A program made the translations under genes and the position numbers. A stretch of DNA of 64,000 nucleotides from Pseudomaricurvus sp965656525 (GTDB lineage: Bacteria; Pseudomonadota; Gammaproteobacteria; Pseudomonadales; Cellvibrionaceae): assembly GCA_965656525.1 (NCBI GenBank), contig CBFHKY010000009.1, forward strand, positions 62,001 through 126,000, read 5' to 3'. Positions within the stretch are counted from its first letter, which is position 1; each line of letters starts with the position of its first letter. This document shows, one piece after another, positions 24,391 through 32,865 of the stretch. Below the pieces are notes generated by a model. That model saw nothing but the letters and a program-made list of their open reading frames with translations, did not search any database and had not been told where the DNA came from.

Positions 24391-24804
24391 ATGTCACAAA
24401 CCCCTTCCAACTGTATTTCTGAAGATCAAGTTCAATGGCACGCGATTCGTGCTCAAGGCTCAGGTGGTCAGAACGTTAATAAAGTTTCATCCGCCATACA
24501 CCTACGATTCGATGTACAGGCCTCATCCTTGCCTGAGCCCGTAAAAGAGCGCTTACTGAACATAAATGATCGCCGTATTACCGCCGACGGTACTGTCATT
24601 ATTAAAGCGCAGCAGTTTCGCACCCAAGAAAAGAATCGCCAAGATGCGCTTGACCGGCTCAATGAGATGATTCAATCCGTATGGCAAGCCCCCAAAAATC
24701 GAAAAACAACGCGCCCGACATTGGCTTCTAAAAAGCGCCGTTTGGATGGCAAAACCCGCCGCAGCTCGATAAAAAAGAATCGAGGCAAGGTGAGCCTCGA
24801 TTGA
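24391..24804 (+). CDS. arfB: Alternative ribosome-rescue factor ArfB (YaeJ, class-I RF-like hydrolase)
   Basis: A 137-residue peptidyl-tRNA hydrolase that frees stalled ribosomes on non-stop mRNA. The catalytic GGQ lies in AQGSGGQNVNKVSSAI (near residue 25), and a basic C-terminal tail (KKRRLDGKTRR, IKKNRGK) would enter the empty mRNA channel. The last nine codons contain a perfect 9-bp inverted repeat that also serves as the terminator of the convergent phrB gene. Confidence 0.95.
   Translation: MSQTPSNCISEDQVQWHAIRAQGSGGQNVNKVSSAIHLRFDVQASSLPEPVKERLLNINDRRITADGTVIIKAQQFRTQEKNRQDALDRLNEMIQSVWQAPKNRKTTRPTLASKKRRLDGKTRRSSIKKNRGKVSLD
24771..24802 (-). terminator. phrB terminator embedded in the 3' end of arfB
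   Basis: AATCGAGGC (24778-24786) and GCCTCGATT (24794-24802) form a perfect 9-bp stem with a 7-base loop. On the minus strand it is followed by C and then six T (complement of 24771-24776), a standard rho-independent terminator 25 bp after the phrB stop. On the plus strand it covers the last arfB codons and ends at the first base of the stop codon. Confidence 0.75.
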
Positions 24805-24826
24805 ACACTTTTATGATTGAATATTG

Positions 24827-26242
24827 CTAAGACTGAGCACTGTTCATTTCGGTAAGTGCTTTAAAGCGCTCTAGCACCCGTTCACGAGCACTACGATAAT
24901 CAATCATCGGTTCAGGGTAACCAAGGTGCTGTCGTACTTTTGAAGGCGGGTTGTGAATGGCTTTATCATCCAAATCCTTAAGCTCAGGCACAAACTTACG
25001 AATAAAGTCGCCGCTGCTGTCGAATTTTTGTGACTGACTTTGAGGGTTGAATACTCGAAACCAAGGCGAAGCATCACAACCTGTAGATGCGCTCCATTGC
25101 CAACCGCCGTTGTTGGAAGCAAAATCCCCATCTAAAAGATTTTCCATGAAAAATTGTTCGCCAATGGTCCAGTGTTCCAACATTAGCTTTGTGAAAAAAC
25201 TGGCAGTGATCATACGCAGGCGGTTGTGCATCCAGCCAGTTTGAGCCAGTTGGCGCATAGCCGCATCAACGATGGGAAAACCGGTTTTTCCTTGCTTCCA
25301 AGCCGTCACCAAATCGGGATTATTCTCCCACGCCAAAAATGTGGTTTCAGGCTTGAAGGGTTGTGATTTGCTCAATCGCGGAAAGCAATACATGAGATAA
25401 CGGTAAAATTCTCTCCATGCAACCTCTCTTAGCCAAGGGTCCGAGCGCCATTCGGGCTGATGTTGCTGTACGGCGGCAAGGCATTGTCGGGCACTGATTA
25501 AGCCGCTGGCAAAATACGGTGAAAGTGTACTGGTGCCGTTAATAGATGGAATGTCTCTATACTCAATATACTGATTGATGCGGCGCTCACAAAAATCATG
25601 CAGCTTTTTTAAAGCGCTCTGCTCATCAGCTGGCCAGACATCAGAACGATAGGGCTGTGCGCCAGTGAGCTCAATCGGCGATTGTTCACTTGGTTCTAGG
25701 GCCGTACTAACGGTTTGAGGTTCCGGCAGTAAGTCTCGCGCACCGTCTAAACGTGTTTGCCAAAGCCGATACCAAGGTGTGAATACCTTGTAATGACCGC
25801 CTTGTTGAGTCCGCATCCCCTCTGGAGGCACTAGGAAGTCCGCATCAAACCGATGAATAACCACATTTAAAGGCTTCAAAGCCGTGCTGACCTGAGCATC
25901 TCTGTTTTGCTCATAAACAGGCACTTCGGTATTCCACCAGATATCAGTGGCCTGAGACGTTTTGGCTTCTTCGGTAATTAATTCCACACAACTTTGATAA
26001 TCCGTGCCGCGCAGAATTTTAAACTTAACGCCCAGTTGATGCAGTTTTTGACGTAAATGCGTCAAGGCATCAGCCTGAAATGATATTTTGGCAGGGGAAT
26101 CGTGTTGTAGCTGCCACTGTTGTGGGGTGTCACAGAAAATGACTTGGATCGGCTGATGATAGCGGCGCGCTTTGTCGCAAGCGTAATACAAAGCGGGATT
26201 GTCTGCTAAACGAATATCGGTTCTTAGCCACACAAGATGCAT
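24827..26242 (-). CDS. phrB: Deoxyribodipyrimidine photolyase
   Basis: A 471-residue class I CPD photolyase/cryptochrome family enzyme that uses light to reverse pyrimidine dimers. The N-terminal alpha/beta antenna domain starts LVWLRTDIRLADNPAL; the FAD domain has NGTSTLSPYFASGLISARQ, WLREVAWREFYRYLMY, GFPIVDAAMRQL and GWMHNRLRM. The Trp residues of the electron chain appear in place. It lies directly downstream of ybgA on the same strand, as in E. coli (ybgA-phr). Confidence 0.95.
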   Translation of the reverse strand: MHLVWLRTDIRLADNPALYYACDKARRYHQPIQVIFCDTPQQWQLQHDSPAKISFQADALTHLRQKLHQLGVKFKILRGTDYQSCVELITEEAKTSQATDIWWNTEVPVYEQNRDAQVSTALKPLNVVIHRFDADFLVPPEGMRTQQGGHYKVFTPWYRLWQTRLDGARDLLPEPQTVSTALEPSEQSPIELTGAQPYRSDVWPADEQSALKKLHDFCERRINQYIEYRDIPSINGTSTLSPYFASGLISARQCLAAVQQHQPEWRSDPWLREVAWREFYRYLMYCFPRLSKSQPFKPETTFLAWENNPDLVTAWKQGKTGFPIVDAAMRQLAQTGWMHNRLRMITASFFTKLMLEHWTIGEQFFMENLLDGDFASNNGGWQWSASTGCDASPWFRVFNPQSQSQKFDSSGDFIRKFVPELKDLDDKAIHNPPSKVRQHLGYPEPMIDYRSARERVLERFKALTEMNSAQS

Positions 26243-26292
26243 AATATTTATTGAGTACCTTCACGCAGTAGAAGTAAATGACTGATGGATGA

Positions 26293-27390
26293 TCACAGCT
26301 GATTGGTCAGGCCGAGATCTTCAGGGTATGGCTGCCAGTAGCGCTGCATCTGCACATAGTGGCTACCTTCTTGATCGATGTAATGTCTGAGCAGCGTCAG
26401 AGGCGTAATCAATGGAATTTTCCCAATTCGATAACGATCAATAACATCTACGATCTTTTGTCGCGATTCACTGGGCACTGAGTGTTTGAGATAGCCCAGC
26501 AAATGCAGCATGACGTTGGCGTGAGAACGCCTATTGGCTGGTTTGCTCAGTGCGGTCATCAACTCAGATACATAGTATTCCAGCACGTCCTGCAGCGGTT
26601 CTTTGTGTGCTTCGGCCAGATAGCGGCCAAGTCCTTTATAAACGGCTTGGCTATGAGCCATTAACACGTACTTGTAACTGCTGTGGAACTGAAGCAAATT
26701 ATGGTAGGAAGGCTCAGCGAGCACTTCTTTACGAAAATTATGGTGTGCGTACACGNNNNNNNNNNNNNNNNNNNNNNNNNNNNNNNNNNNNNNNNNNNNN
26801 NNNNNNNNNNNNNNNNNNNNNNNNNNNNNNNNNNNNNNNNNNNNNNNNNNNNNNCGTAAAATAAAGTTCTCTCGTAAAGCTGGGTCGTGTAACCGGCCAT
26901 CTTCTTCAATCGGTAGCAAGGGGTAGCGATCTTGCAAACTGGCGGCGAAAAGACCTTGGCCCTTTTGTTCGTTAGGGTAGCCGTTCTCTTGATAAACCTT
27001 AATGCGCTCTAGGCCACAACTGGGGGAGTTTTTCATTAAGATAAAGCCATCCAAATGGCTAAAGTTATCTAGTTTGTCTTCGAAACCTGCTCGTAATTGA
27101 GCACTCAGGTCATCGTTGTAGTCACCATCGCTAAAAATCAGCCGTGGTTCATTCGGGTCACCTACAAGCCGCATTGTAGGCCTTGGCGTACCAAACCCTG
27201 CTTCGACTTCGGGGCAGAATGTGGTGTATTCAAAAAAGGTACTCAACGTTTTTAAACACAACTTTGACTGACTGTGACCACCATTAAAACGTACGTTATG
27301 GCCGGCTAGGCAAGCACTCAGGCCGACCGAAATTTTGTCAGCGTTTGTATCTGGGGATTCTTCAGAGTTTGAAGTAGGTTGTAGCGCCAT
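26293..27390 (-). CDS. YbgA-type DUF523/DUF1722 protein (interrupted by an N run)
   Basis: An N-terminal DUF523 domain (VGLSACLAGHNVRFNGGHS; FCPEVEAGFGTPR; ILMKNSPSCGLERIKVY) is fused to a C-terminal DUF1722/YbgA domain (NFRKEVLAEPSY; YKYVLMAHSQAVYKGLGRYLA). The biochemical function is unknown; conserved Cys residues suggest metal or Fe-S binding. It is paired with phrB. The 99-base N run (26756-26854) falls where the family alignment runs straight from NFIL through one Arg to VYAHH, so the true protein is probably about 332 residues and intact. Confidence 0.88.
   Translation of the reverse strand: MALQPTSNSEESPDTNADKISVGLSACLAGHNVRFNGGHSQSKLCLKTLSTFFEYTTFCPEVEAGFGTPRPTMRLVGDPNEPRLIFSDGDYNDDLSAQLRAGFEDKLDNFSHLDGFILMKNSPSCGLERIKVYQENGYPNEQKGQGLFAASLQDRYPLLPIEEDGRLHDPALRENFILXXXXXXXXXXXXXXXXXXXXXXXXXXXXXXXXXXVYAHHNFRKEVLAEPSYHNLLQFHSSYKYVLMAHSQAVYKGLGRYLAEAHKEPLQDVLEYYVSELMTALSKPANRRSHANVMLHLLGYLKHSVPSESRQKIVDVIDRYRIGKIPLITPLTLLRHYIDQEGSHYVQMQRYWQPYPEDLGLTNQL
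26756..26854. other. Run of 99 N (assembly gap) inside ybgA
   Basis: The frame is the same on both sides. On the coding strand the flanking bases CG and C would join to CGC (Arg) if nothing were missing, giving NFIL-R-VYAHH, which matches the family pattern. The gap is therefore probably zero bases long in reality. Confidence 0.95.
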
Positions 27391-27580
27391 AATAGGTCAA
27401 CAATCCAGTAAGTAGTTTTGTGAACGACATGCCGCCTGCGACACGCCTGACGATGTGTTCAGTGTAGACGCTCGGCAGCAGATGAGCGTTTTTCTGTTAT
27501 CAACCAGTATCTATCAGCTACGAATGAAGCAGAGGCTTAGATCATCGGCAGCACTCACATTCCAACATATAGCGTACTTT

Positions 27581-28600
27581 TTAAAGTAAACGTTCTTCTA
27601 CTAGCTGTTGCATCATATCGATGTGTTGTTGTGAATCGTTTAAACAAGGAATGTAGTGGAATTGCTCGCCGCCAGCGGCCATAAAGAGTTCACGGTTTTC
27701 GACTTCAATTTCTTCCAAGGTTTCTAGGCAATCTGTAGAAAAGCCTGGGCATAGCAGCGCAATGTGTTTGTGACCCTCGGAAGGCAATGCCTTTAAAGTG
27801 ACATCTGTATAGGGCTGTAGCCAAGGTTCACGCCCAAAACGAGATTGAAAAGTGGTCAATACTCGATCGGCGGGCAGCTTTAATGTTTCTGTTATCAAGC
27901 GGGAGGTCTGCTGACAAAAGCAAGAATAAGGGTCGCCGTTGGTAAGGTAACGTTGGGGCGTGCCGTGATAAGACAGCAATAATTTGTCTGGCATGCCGTG
28001 GGTTTGGATATGTTGTTTAATGCTTTCCGCAATTGCACAAATATAACTTGGATGTTGGTGGTAGCCACCGATAAAGCTGATATCCGGCACCCAGCGTCGT
28101 TCAATAAAACAATGTGCTATGGCATCAAAGGTAGAGCCAGTCGTTGCACCGCTGTACTGTGGGTAGAGCGGTAAAATAACCAGCCGTCTAACATTCGCCT
28201 CAGTGAGTGTTTTAATCGCGGAACTGATGGATGGATTTCCATATCGCATGCCCACTTCAACGGGGATCGTGCTGGCCCCAAATTTCTGATCTAGGCTTTG
28301 TTGTAGCTTCTGTGCTTGTTGTTTTGTAATGCTGAGCAGTGGCGATCCATCCTTTGTCCAGACAGACTGGTACAGCTTAGCTGAGCGGCGAGGGCGAAAA
28401 CGTAAAATAACGCCATGTAATATCATCCACCATATCAATCGGGGTACCTCCACCACTCGGGGGTCGCTAAGAAATTCTCTGAGATAACGTCTTAAGGCTG
28501 GTGTGGTTGGCGCGTCTGGTGTTCCGAGATTGGTTAATAATACCCCTGTTTTTGGGCCTTGACCCTTGTGGTCATATTCAGTTTGCCCGATGTATGCCAT
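27581..28600 (-). CDS. hemH: Ferrochelatase HemH
   Basis: A 339-residue enzyme inserting Fe2+ into protoporphyrin IX, the last step of heme synthesis. Conserved segments: GVLLTNLGTPDAPT, SPLLSITKQQ, GMRYGNPSI, the active-site His in LLSYHGTPQRYLTNGDPY, and LLCPGFSTDCLETLEEI. It lies upstream of ybgA-phrB on the same strand, separated by 190 bp. The grouping of heme synthesis and photolyase genes may reflect light/porphyrin stress, which is inference. Confidence 0.96.
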   Translation of the reverse strand: MAYIGQTEYDHKGQGPKTGVLLTNLGTPDAPTTPALRRYLREFLSDPRVVEVPRLIWWMILHGVILRFRPRRSAKLYQSVWTKDGSPLLSITKQQAQKLQQSLDQKFGASTIPVEVGMRYGNPSISSAIKTLTEANVRRLVILPLYPQYSGATTGSTFDAIAHCFIERRWVPDISFIGGYHQHPSYICAIAESIKQHIQTHGMPDKLLLSYHGTPQRYLTNGDPYSCFCQQTSRLITETLKLPADRVLTTFQSRFGREPWLQPYTDVTLKALPSEGHKHIALLCPGFSTDCLETLEEIEVENRELFMAAGGEQFHYIPCLNDSQQHIDMMQQLVEERLL

Positions 28601-28774
28601 AACTGTATTCCATGCTAAAAGTGTAAGGGGTTTAAAGTGTTTTTCAGGTGCTGGTGTGAAACCTTTTAAGCCTGATTTTGATTAAGATTGTTAGCGTAGT
28701 CTTTTAAATATTACGGCTCATTGTATTTTGTACGATGATTTGAAAGCGCATTGTTACTCCAGTGCCACTTTCGG

Positions 28775-29734
28775 TCAACTAAGCCGATGGGTATTGTGCC
28801 GTTGGGTATTGTAAGGCTCAAAAATACTGAAGGCCTCTTCTACGACAAGGCTGTGTCTTTGGATCAATGCTTGTCGGTCGTTGTCGTAGCCTCCGCCAAT
28901 AACGGTAGCGACAGGGAGACCCTTGCGCCGGCAGGTTTCTAGTACCAGTCTTTCGCGCGCTCGTATACCTTTTATAGTGATGTTTAAAAGGCCCAATGGG
29001 TCATCTGCGTAAACATCAACCCCCGCATCAAATATAATTAATCCTGGCTTAGATCGGTCAATGGCTTCATGCAAAGCACGTTCTACTGTAGACAAATAAA
29101 GGTCATCACCGCAGCCTTCTTGTATTTCTACGTCAAGATCGCTGACCGCTTTGCGAGCGGGAAAATTTTTCTCGCAATGAATCGAGCAAGTAAAGGCCTG
29201 TGGTTCGTGCTGAAGAATGGCAGCGGTGCCATCCCCTTGATGAACATCACAGTCAAAAATCAACACAGAGCGTGGTTGCGATTCATTCATTCGAGGGGCC
29301 TTGAGCAAGCTAAGTGCAGTGATGGCTAGGTCGTTCAAAATACAAAAGCCGGAGGCAAAATCTCGGTGCGCATGATGCGTGCCACCAGCAAGATGGCAGG
29401 CCACGCCATGTTGTAAGGCTAACGTGGCCGTCAGCAACGTACCATTAGGGGAAATTAATGTGCGTTTCACCAGTGCTGGTGACCACGGCAAACCCATACG
29501 TCGAACTTCTTGTGGGCTTTGTTGTTGATGAATAAAGCGGTGCAAGTAGTCAGGGCAGTGTGCCAGTTCCAAAAGGTGCAGCTTAGTTCGGCCTGGGCGA
29601 TAAGTATTGCTTTCCTTAGCGAACCCCAGCATCTGCAGGTGCTGATGCAAAAGCCGAAATTTTTCCATTGGAAAGCGGTGCTTCCCCGGGAAATCAAAGC
29701 TGTAATCTGGGTGCGTTATGAGGGGGATTGCCAT
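28775..29734 (-). CDS. Histone deacetylase superfamily protein (AcuC/acetylpolyamine amidohydrolase type)
   Basis: A 319-residue Zn hydrolase. The catalytic His pair is in GGTHHAHRDFASGFC; Zn ligands are in IFDCDVHQGDGTAAI and DAGVDVYADDPLG; GGGYDND is near the C-terminus. In bacteria such proteins deacetylate small molecules (acetylpolyamines, acetoin-related) or proteins; the substrate is not predictable here. It has no operon partner and is divergent from the ABC exporter. Confidence 0.9.
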   Translation of the reverse strand: MAIPLITHPDYSFDFPGKHRFPMEKFRLLHQHLQMLGFAKESNTYRPGRTKLHLLELAHCPDYLHRFIHQQQSPQEVRRMGLPWSPALVKRTLISPNGTLLTATLALQHGVACHLAGGTHHAHRDFASGFCILNDLAITALSLLKAPRMNESQPRSVLIFDCDVHQGDGTAAILQHEPQAFTCSIHCEKNFPARKAVSDLDVEIQEGCGDDLYLSTVERALHEAIDRSKPGLIIFDAGVDVYADDPLGLLNITIKGIRARERLVLETCRRKGLPVATVIGGGYDNDRQALIQRHSLVVEEAFSIFEPYNTQRHNTHRLS

Positions 29735-30016
29735 AGAAAATTATGCTTCTTAAAGGCATCAGCCTTGTTGTGCAAGAGTACAGGGCAGCCGTAAGCACAT
29801 ATAAACTTTCTGAATCAGACTGCGAACTTATACGTGAACCACCAAGGGAAATACACTTTGGCATCGTGTTGTGCGGCATAGAGAGAAAACGCTCTACAGC
29901 CAACTTATTTGAAATACGAAACAAACGTGATTCTAGTGGTCTTCTGTTATGCTTCGCAACCTTGTGAGCACAGTGCTACCGATTTCAAACCAATCCGTCG
30001 CTGGAGAAAAGCCTTT

Positions 30017-31804
30017 ATGCGCAGTATGAAAAACGATGTCGATGTGGGGCAGGTGAAGTGGTCTACCCTCAAGCATTTACTGCCTTACTTGACAGAATTC
30101 AAGGTGCGGCTGGGCTTGGCACTGGGTTGCTTAGTGATCGCCAAACTGGCCAGCGTGGGTTTGCCCTTTGTACTTAAGTACATCGTCGATGATCTGGATA
30201 AATCCTCTGAGCTGGCAGCGGGTGTTGCGGCGGTACCCTTAGCGCTGTTGATTACTTATGGCGTAGTGCGTTTCTCAAACGTATTGTTCAGTGAACTGCG
30301 TGATACTCTGTTTGGCCGCATCACTGAGCGCGCCATGCGTCGTATTGGTTTAGAGGTATTTCAGCACTTGCATGCCTTGGACATGGATTTCCATTTAAAT
30401 CGTAAAACCGGTGGTCTTTCGCGGGATATGGAAAGGGGTACTAACGGAATCGCATTTCTTCTGCGCTTTATGGTTTTCAATATCGTGCCGACCATTTTAG
30501 AAATTTTTATGATTGTGACCCTGCTATCATGGAACTACTCAGTCTGGTTTGCGGTGATTGTATTGGTCGCTGTAGTGAGTTATATCGCCTTTTCTATTGT
30601 TGCGACAGAGTGGCGCACAGGTTATGTGCGTGCCGTTAATAAAGCAGAATCACAAAGCAGTACACGGGCTATTGATAGCTTGCTGAATTACGAAACGGTT
30701 AAGTATTTCACCAACGAGAACTTCGAAGCTGGCCATTACGACACTGAACTTGCCGAATGGGAGACCGCAAGAGGACAAAACCGTCTTTCATTGTTTGCTT
30801 TGAACGGTGGTCAGTCTCTGATTATTGCCGCCGCGATGACTTCAGCGATGGTGCTGGCGGCATACGAAGTAAATAGTGGGGCTATGACGCTTGGCGATTT
30901 CGCACTGATCAATGCGTTCATGATGCAAATTTTCATGCCGTTGAATTTTTTGGGATTTGTCTATCGTGAAATGAAAGGGTCGATGGCCAATATTGAAGCG
31001 ATGTTTGGTTTACTGGACGTGAAAGCCAGTGTGCAAGATGCCCGCGACGCGAAAGCCTTATCGGTGCAGCGCGGTACCATTGAATTTCGTGATTTGCACT
31101 TTTCCTATCATCCCGACAGACCCATATTAAAAGGGCTGTCTTTCACTGTGCCAGCGAGAAGCAAGGTCGCCGTCGTGGGCAGCAGCGGTGCAGGAAAATC
31201 CACGTTGGCAAAAATGCTGTATCGCTTTTATGACGTTAACTCGGGTGCTGTGCTGATTGACAACCAAGATGTTCGATCTGTGACTCAGCATTCTTTGCGT
31301 GATGCCATTGGTGTAGTGCCGCAGGACACCGTGTTGTTCAATACCAGTCTCTTTGAAAATGTGCGCTATGGGAAGGTGACCGCTTCCGATGAGGATGTAT
31401 GGCATGCTATTCGCCTAGCGCATCTGGATACTTTTATCCGTCAGTTGCCTAAGGGGGCGGATACCATCGTCGGTGAGCGAGGCTTAAAGCTGTCCGGTGG
31501 CGAAAAGCAGCGTGTTGCCATTGCTCGGGCCATCTTAAAAAGACCGCCCATTATGGTCTTTGATGAAGCTACTTCTTCACTGGACAGCCAATCTGAAACC
31601 TTAATTTTACAAGCGATTAAAGAGGTGTCGGCCGAGCAAACCAGCCTGGTGATTGCCCACCGACTCTCTACGGTAGTCGATGCCGATTCGATTGTCGTAC
31701 TCGATCAAGGCCAGGTGGTAGAGCAGGGCACGCACCATGAGCTGTTGGCGCTTAATCAACACTACGCTAGATTGTGGGCGTTTCAGCAAAAACAAGCGGA
31801 TTAA
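30017..31804 (+). CDS. Atm1/HMT1-type ABC exporter (fused membrane and ATPase)
   Basis: A 595-residue half transporter. Six membrane helices (about residues 25-330) are followed by an ATPase domain with Walker A GSSGAGKSTLAKM, Q-loop GVVPQDTVLF, signature LSGGEKQRVAIARA, Walker B PIMVFDEATSSLD and the H-loop IAHRLSTV. The membrane part (LLNYETVKYFTNENFE, NFLGFVYREMKGSMANIEAMF) is characteristic of the Atm1/ABCB7 family, which exports glutathione-linked sulfur or metal conjugates. Start at 30017 behind GGAGA; the longer upstream frame is not family-like. Confidence 0.92.
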   Translation: MRSMKNDVDVGQVKWSTLKHLLPYLTEFKVRLGLALGCLVIAKLASVGLPFVLKYIVDDLDKSSELAAGVAAVPLALLITYGVVRFSNVLFSELRDTLFGRITERAMRRIGLEVFQHLHALDMDFHLNRKTGGLSRDMERGTNGIAFLLRFMVFNIVPTILEIFMIVTLLSWNYSVWFAVIVLVAVVSYIAFSIVATEWRTGYVRAVNKAESQSSTRAIDSLLNYETVKYFTNENFEAGHYDTELAEWETARGQNRLSLFALNGGQSLIIAAAMTSAMVLAAYEVNSGAMTLGDFALINAFMMQIFMPLNFLGFVYREMKGSMANIEAMFGLLDVKASVQDARDAKALSVQRGTIEFRDLHFSYHPDRPILKGLSFTVPARSKVAVVGSSGAGKSTLAKMLYRFYDVNSGAVLIDNQDVRSVTQHSLRDAIGVVPQDTVLFNTSLFENVRYGKVTASDEDVWHAIRLAHLDTFIRQLPKGADTIVGERGLKLSGGEKQRVAIARAILKRPPIMVFDEATSSLDSQSETLILQAIKEVSAEQTSLVIAHRLSTVVDADSIVVLDQGQVVEQGTHHELLALNQHYARLWAFQQKQAD

Positions 31805-31962
31805 CACCATCCGCCCAATAGCGAGGCTGGCTTTCACCTCACCATAAAGCTGGGTAGAATAGCGCCCCTTTAGAAAGCCAGTATTCTGTGCCGTTTGTAT
31901 GATGACGCTGGCACAAGATGAAATGCTATTTTTCCCACTTGTTGACTGATTCCGGCCTGCCT

Positions 31963-32862
31963 ATGAGTTCCCTTGAATTTCCAACCATTGAATCCTGTAT
32001 CGGCCAGACTCCATTGGTACGTTTGCAACGTTTACCTGGTGAGACCACAAACACCATTTTGGTGAAGTTGGAAGGCAACAACCCTGCTGGCTCGGTTAAA
32101 GATCGGCCAGCGTTGTCCATGATCAACCAAGCGGAAGCTCGCGGTGATATCCGCCCTGGCGATACGTTAATTGAAGCCACCAGTGGCAATACCGGTATCG
32201 CCTTGGCAATGGCGGCCGCGATTAAAGGCTACCGCATGATCCTGATCATGCCGGATAACAGCACAGAAGAGCGCAAGGCTTCGATGTCAGCTTATGGTGC
32301 CGAATTGATTCTGGTCACGAAAAGTGAAGGCATGGAAGGCGCTCGCGACTTGGCCAAAAGTATGGAGGCCAGAGGTGATGGTAAGGTATTGGATCAGTTC
32401 GGCAACATTGACAACCCATTGGCGCACTACCAAACCACCGGCCCTGAAATTTGGCAGCAAACACACGGTACCGTTACGCATTTTGTTAGCTCCATGGGCA
32501 CGACAGGTACGATTATGGGGACATCTCGCTACTTAAAAGAGCAAAACCCCAATATTGAAATCATCGGCTTACAGCCGGAAGAGTGTGCCGCTATTCCGGG
32601 CATTCGCCGTTGGCCAAAAGAATACTTACCCACTATTTTTGAAGAAACACGTGTGGATCGCGTCATCAACATGGGGCAGCAAGAGGCCGAAGATACAATG
32701 CGGGCTTTAGCCCGTGAAGAAGGCATCTTTTCTGGGGTATCCAGTGGTGGCGCTGTTGCGGGGGCGTTACGTCTTTCAAAAACCGTTGAAAATGCCGTTA
32801 TTGTCGCCATCGTTTGTGACCGAGGGGATCGTTACTTGTCCTCCGGTTTGTTTAAGCGATAA
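31963..32862 (+). CDS. cysM: Cysteine synthase B (O-acetylserine sulfhydrylase CysM)
   Basis: A 299-residue PLP enzyme making cysteine, or S-sulfocysteine from thiosulfate. The PLP Lys is in NNPAGSVKDRPALSM (near residue 41); ATSGNTGIALAMAAA, QFGNIDNPLAHYQTTGPEIW and GIRRWPKEYLP are typical of CysM rather than CysK. Start at 31963 by comparison with the family; the frame extends 15 codons upstream. It ends 3 bp before rlmD, so the two are probably cotranscribed. Confidence 0.96.
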   Translation: MSSLEFPTIESCIGQTPLVRLQRLPGETTNTILVKLEGNNPAGSVKDRPALSMINQAEARGDIRPGDTLIEATSGNTGIALAMAAAIKGYRMILIMPDNSTEERKASMSAYGAELILVTKSEGMEGARDLAKSMEARGDGKVLDQFGNIDNPLAHYQTTGPEIWQQTHGTVTHFVSSMGTTGTIMGTSRYLKEQNPNIEIIGLQPEECAAIPGIRRWPKEYLPTIFEETRVDRVINMGQQEAEDTMRALAREEGIFSGVSSGGAVAGALRLSKTVENAVIVAIVCDRGDRYLSSGLFKR

Positions 32863-32865
32863 GTC

